This document shows positions 5,227-5,593 of a stretch of 5,593 bases of DNA, one piece after another. A model generated the notes under the pieces. It searched no databases and was not told where the DNA came from. It was given only the letters and a program-made list of their open reading frames with translations. Every line of letters starts with the position of its first letter. Within the stretch, counting starts at the first letter, position 1. Source of the DNA: Deltaproteobacteria bacterium (lineage in GTDB: Bacteria; Desulfobacterota; SM23-61); contig JAPLIW010000378.1 of assembly GCA_026388915.1 (NCBI GenBank), positions 1-5,593 on the forward strand, written 5' to 3'. The position numbers and the translations under genes are program-made.

Positions 5227-5236
5227 TTGTATACAC
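5227..5236. promoter_or_regulatory. Putative GntR-FCD operator, site E (TTGTATACAC)
   Basis: Identical over 10 bp to site D. It lies 30 bp downstream of the -10 box of the minus-strand promoter at 5267-5295. This is nearly the same offset as site A from its promoter (32 bp), so the two promoters appear to share one regulatory design. Confidence 0.65.
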
Positions 5237-5266
5237 AATGTTGGAAAAGAATTTAATGCTGTCTAC

Positions 5267-5295
5267 AAAATAGTTTGGAGGGCGACGGTTGTCAA
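5267..5295 (-). promoter_or_regulatory. Probable sigma-70 promoter reading towards the crotonase gene
   Basis: Minus-strand TTGACA (5295-5290), 17 bp, TATTTT (5272-5267). The -35 is a perfect match and the spacing is optimal; the -10 is fair. Transcripts would begin near 5260, pass operators E and D and the hairpin element, and reach the crotonase start after about 280 nt. It lies downstream of the stop of the second ligase, so the crotonase can be expressed independently of it. Confidence 0.6.
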
Positions 5296-5349
5296 GGGAT
5301 TTTTAAACTGGTACCACGAACTGGGGAAAAAAGGTAGCGGCCGATACAA

Positions 5350-5593
5350 TCATCCTAGGGGACAGATGCCGATGGAATGGGGATTGAACCATAGGATCTT
5401 CCCGCTCCCGGTCAGGGGAAATTCCTTTACAAAGGTTACATACCGGGGATTTTTGAAACCGGCGATCTTTCTTTTGCAGAAGGCTAGAATTTCTTCCTCC
5501 GTGGCGGACATTCCTTCCTTCAGTTCCAGGAAGGCCATCCCCACTTCAGTCAACCGGGGGTCCGGTACTCCGATCACCTGCGCCTGCTTCACC
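5350..5593 (-). CDS. Second acyl-CoA ligase (C-terminal 80 residues; gene continues beyond window, tail altered)
   Basis: The frame is open at the right edge, entering as VKQAQVIGVPD, and ends at TGA (5352-5350). It aligns without gaps to residues about 464-528 of the first ligase: VIGVPDPRLTEVG, LELKEGMSATEEEILAFCK, IAGFKNPRYVTFV and FPLTGSGK with the catalytic Lys (codon 5400-5398). After GKI the family pattern (GKVQKFKL in the first ligase) is lost, and 14 unrelated residues (LWFNPHSIGICPLG) precede the stop. The A10 lysine is kept and only the tail is changed, so activity may survive, but the 3' end looks like a recombination or insertion junction, or a nearby frameshift. It is a paralogue of the ligase at 269-1897, probably with a related but different substrate. 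The GTG at 5592 is simply a Val codon, not a start. Confidence 0.85.
   Translation of the reverse strand, partial: VKQAQVIGVPDPRLTEVGMAFLELKEGMSATEEEILAFCKRKIAGFKNPRYVTFVKEFPLTGSGKILWFNPHSIGICPLG

Noticed and set aside
4992..5273. Plus-strand 93-codon frame in the 372-bp gap
   Set aside because: It crosses the hairpin element and both operators, has no ribosome binding site and no recognisable protein pattern.
5307..5316. TGGTACCA palindrome as a further GntR operator
   Set aside because: It lacks the GTATAC core of the other sites and occurs once; a single 8-bp palindrome is not enough evidence.
1..5593. CRISPR array, tRNA/rRNA gene or transposase
   Set aside because: No regularly spaced repeats, no cloverleaf or rRNA-like tract, and no transposase motif in any frame.

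Overview
The window reads as part of an acyl-CoA catabolic cluster from a strict or facultative anaerobe, most likely a deltaproteobacterium (Desulfobacterota sensu lato). That placement is an inference. It rests on moderately high G+C, on a CoA-ligase / crotonase / family I CoA-transferase / FMN-oxidoreductase gene set, and on a dispersed repeat beginning GATGGGCTCGTAAAAAG that resembles repeats I associate with deltaproteobacterial genomes. No rRNA, tRNA, CRISPR array or transposase gene is visible.

Layout. A minus-strand operon fills the left third: an acyl-CoA ligase (269-1897), followed after 50 bp by the first 72 codons of a CoA-transferase subunit A (218 down to the window edge). A divergent control region (1898-2130) separates it from a plus-strand FMN-dependent nitronate-monooxygenase-like enzyme (2131-3183). 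A 335-bp gap containing a degenerate MITE-like repeat follows. Next is a plus-strand GntR regulator with an FCD ligand domain (3519-4199). It converges on a minus-strand crotonase-family gene (4243-4977). A 372-bp gap with a structured repeat separates this from the 3' end of a second minus-strand acyl-CoA ligase (5350 to the edge), whose extreme C-terminus looks replaced.

Regulation is the most informative part. The hexamer GTATAC occurs five times in the window and every copy is intergenic, inside a 10-bp element of the form TWGTATACAY. The copies lie in the ligase leader, on the -10 box of the NMO-like gene, upstream of the GntR gene, and twice upstream of the crotonase gene. This is the palindrome type expected for an FCD-type GntR protein, and such a gene sits in the middle of the cluster. 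I infer a local, largely self-contained regulon in which the GntR protein senses a pathway acid or acyl-CoA and controls both operons, the NMO-like gene and itself.

How the genes may work together. The ligase(s) would activate a carboxylic acid to its CoA ester. The crotonase would hydrate, dehydrate, isomerise or hydrolytically open an intermediate, and it lacks one of the two classical hydratase glutamates. The NMO-like flavoprotein would carry out a redox step on an unsaturated or oxo acyl-CoA. The CoA-transferase-fold enzyme would move or remove CoA. The same family combination is known from degradation of steroid rings C/D (FadD3, IpdC, EchA20, IpdAB), but the substrate here cannot be fixed from the sequence alone.
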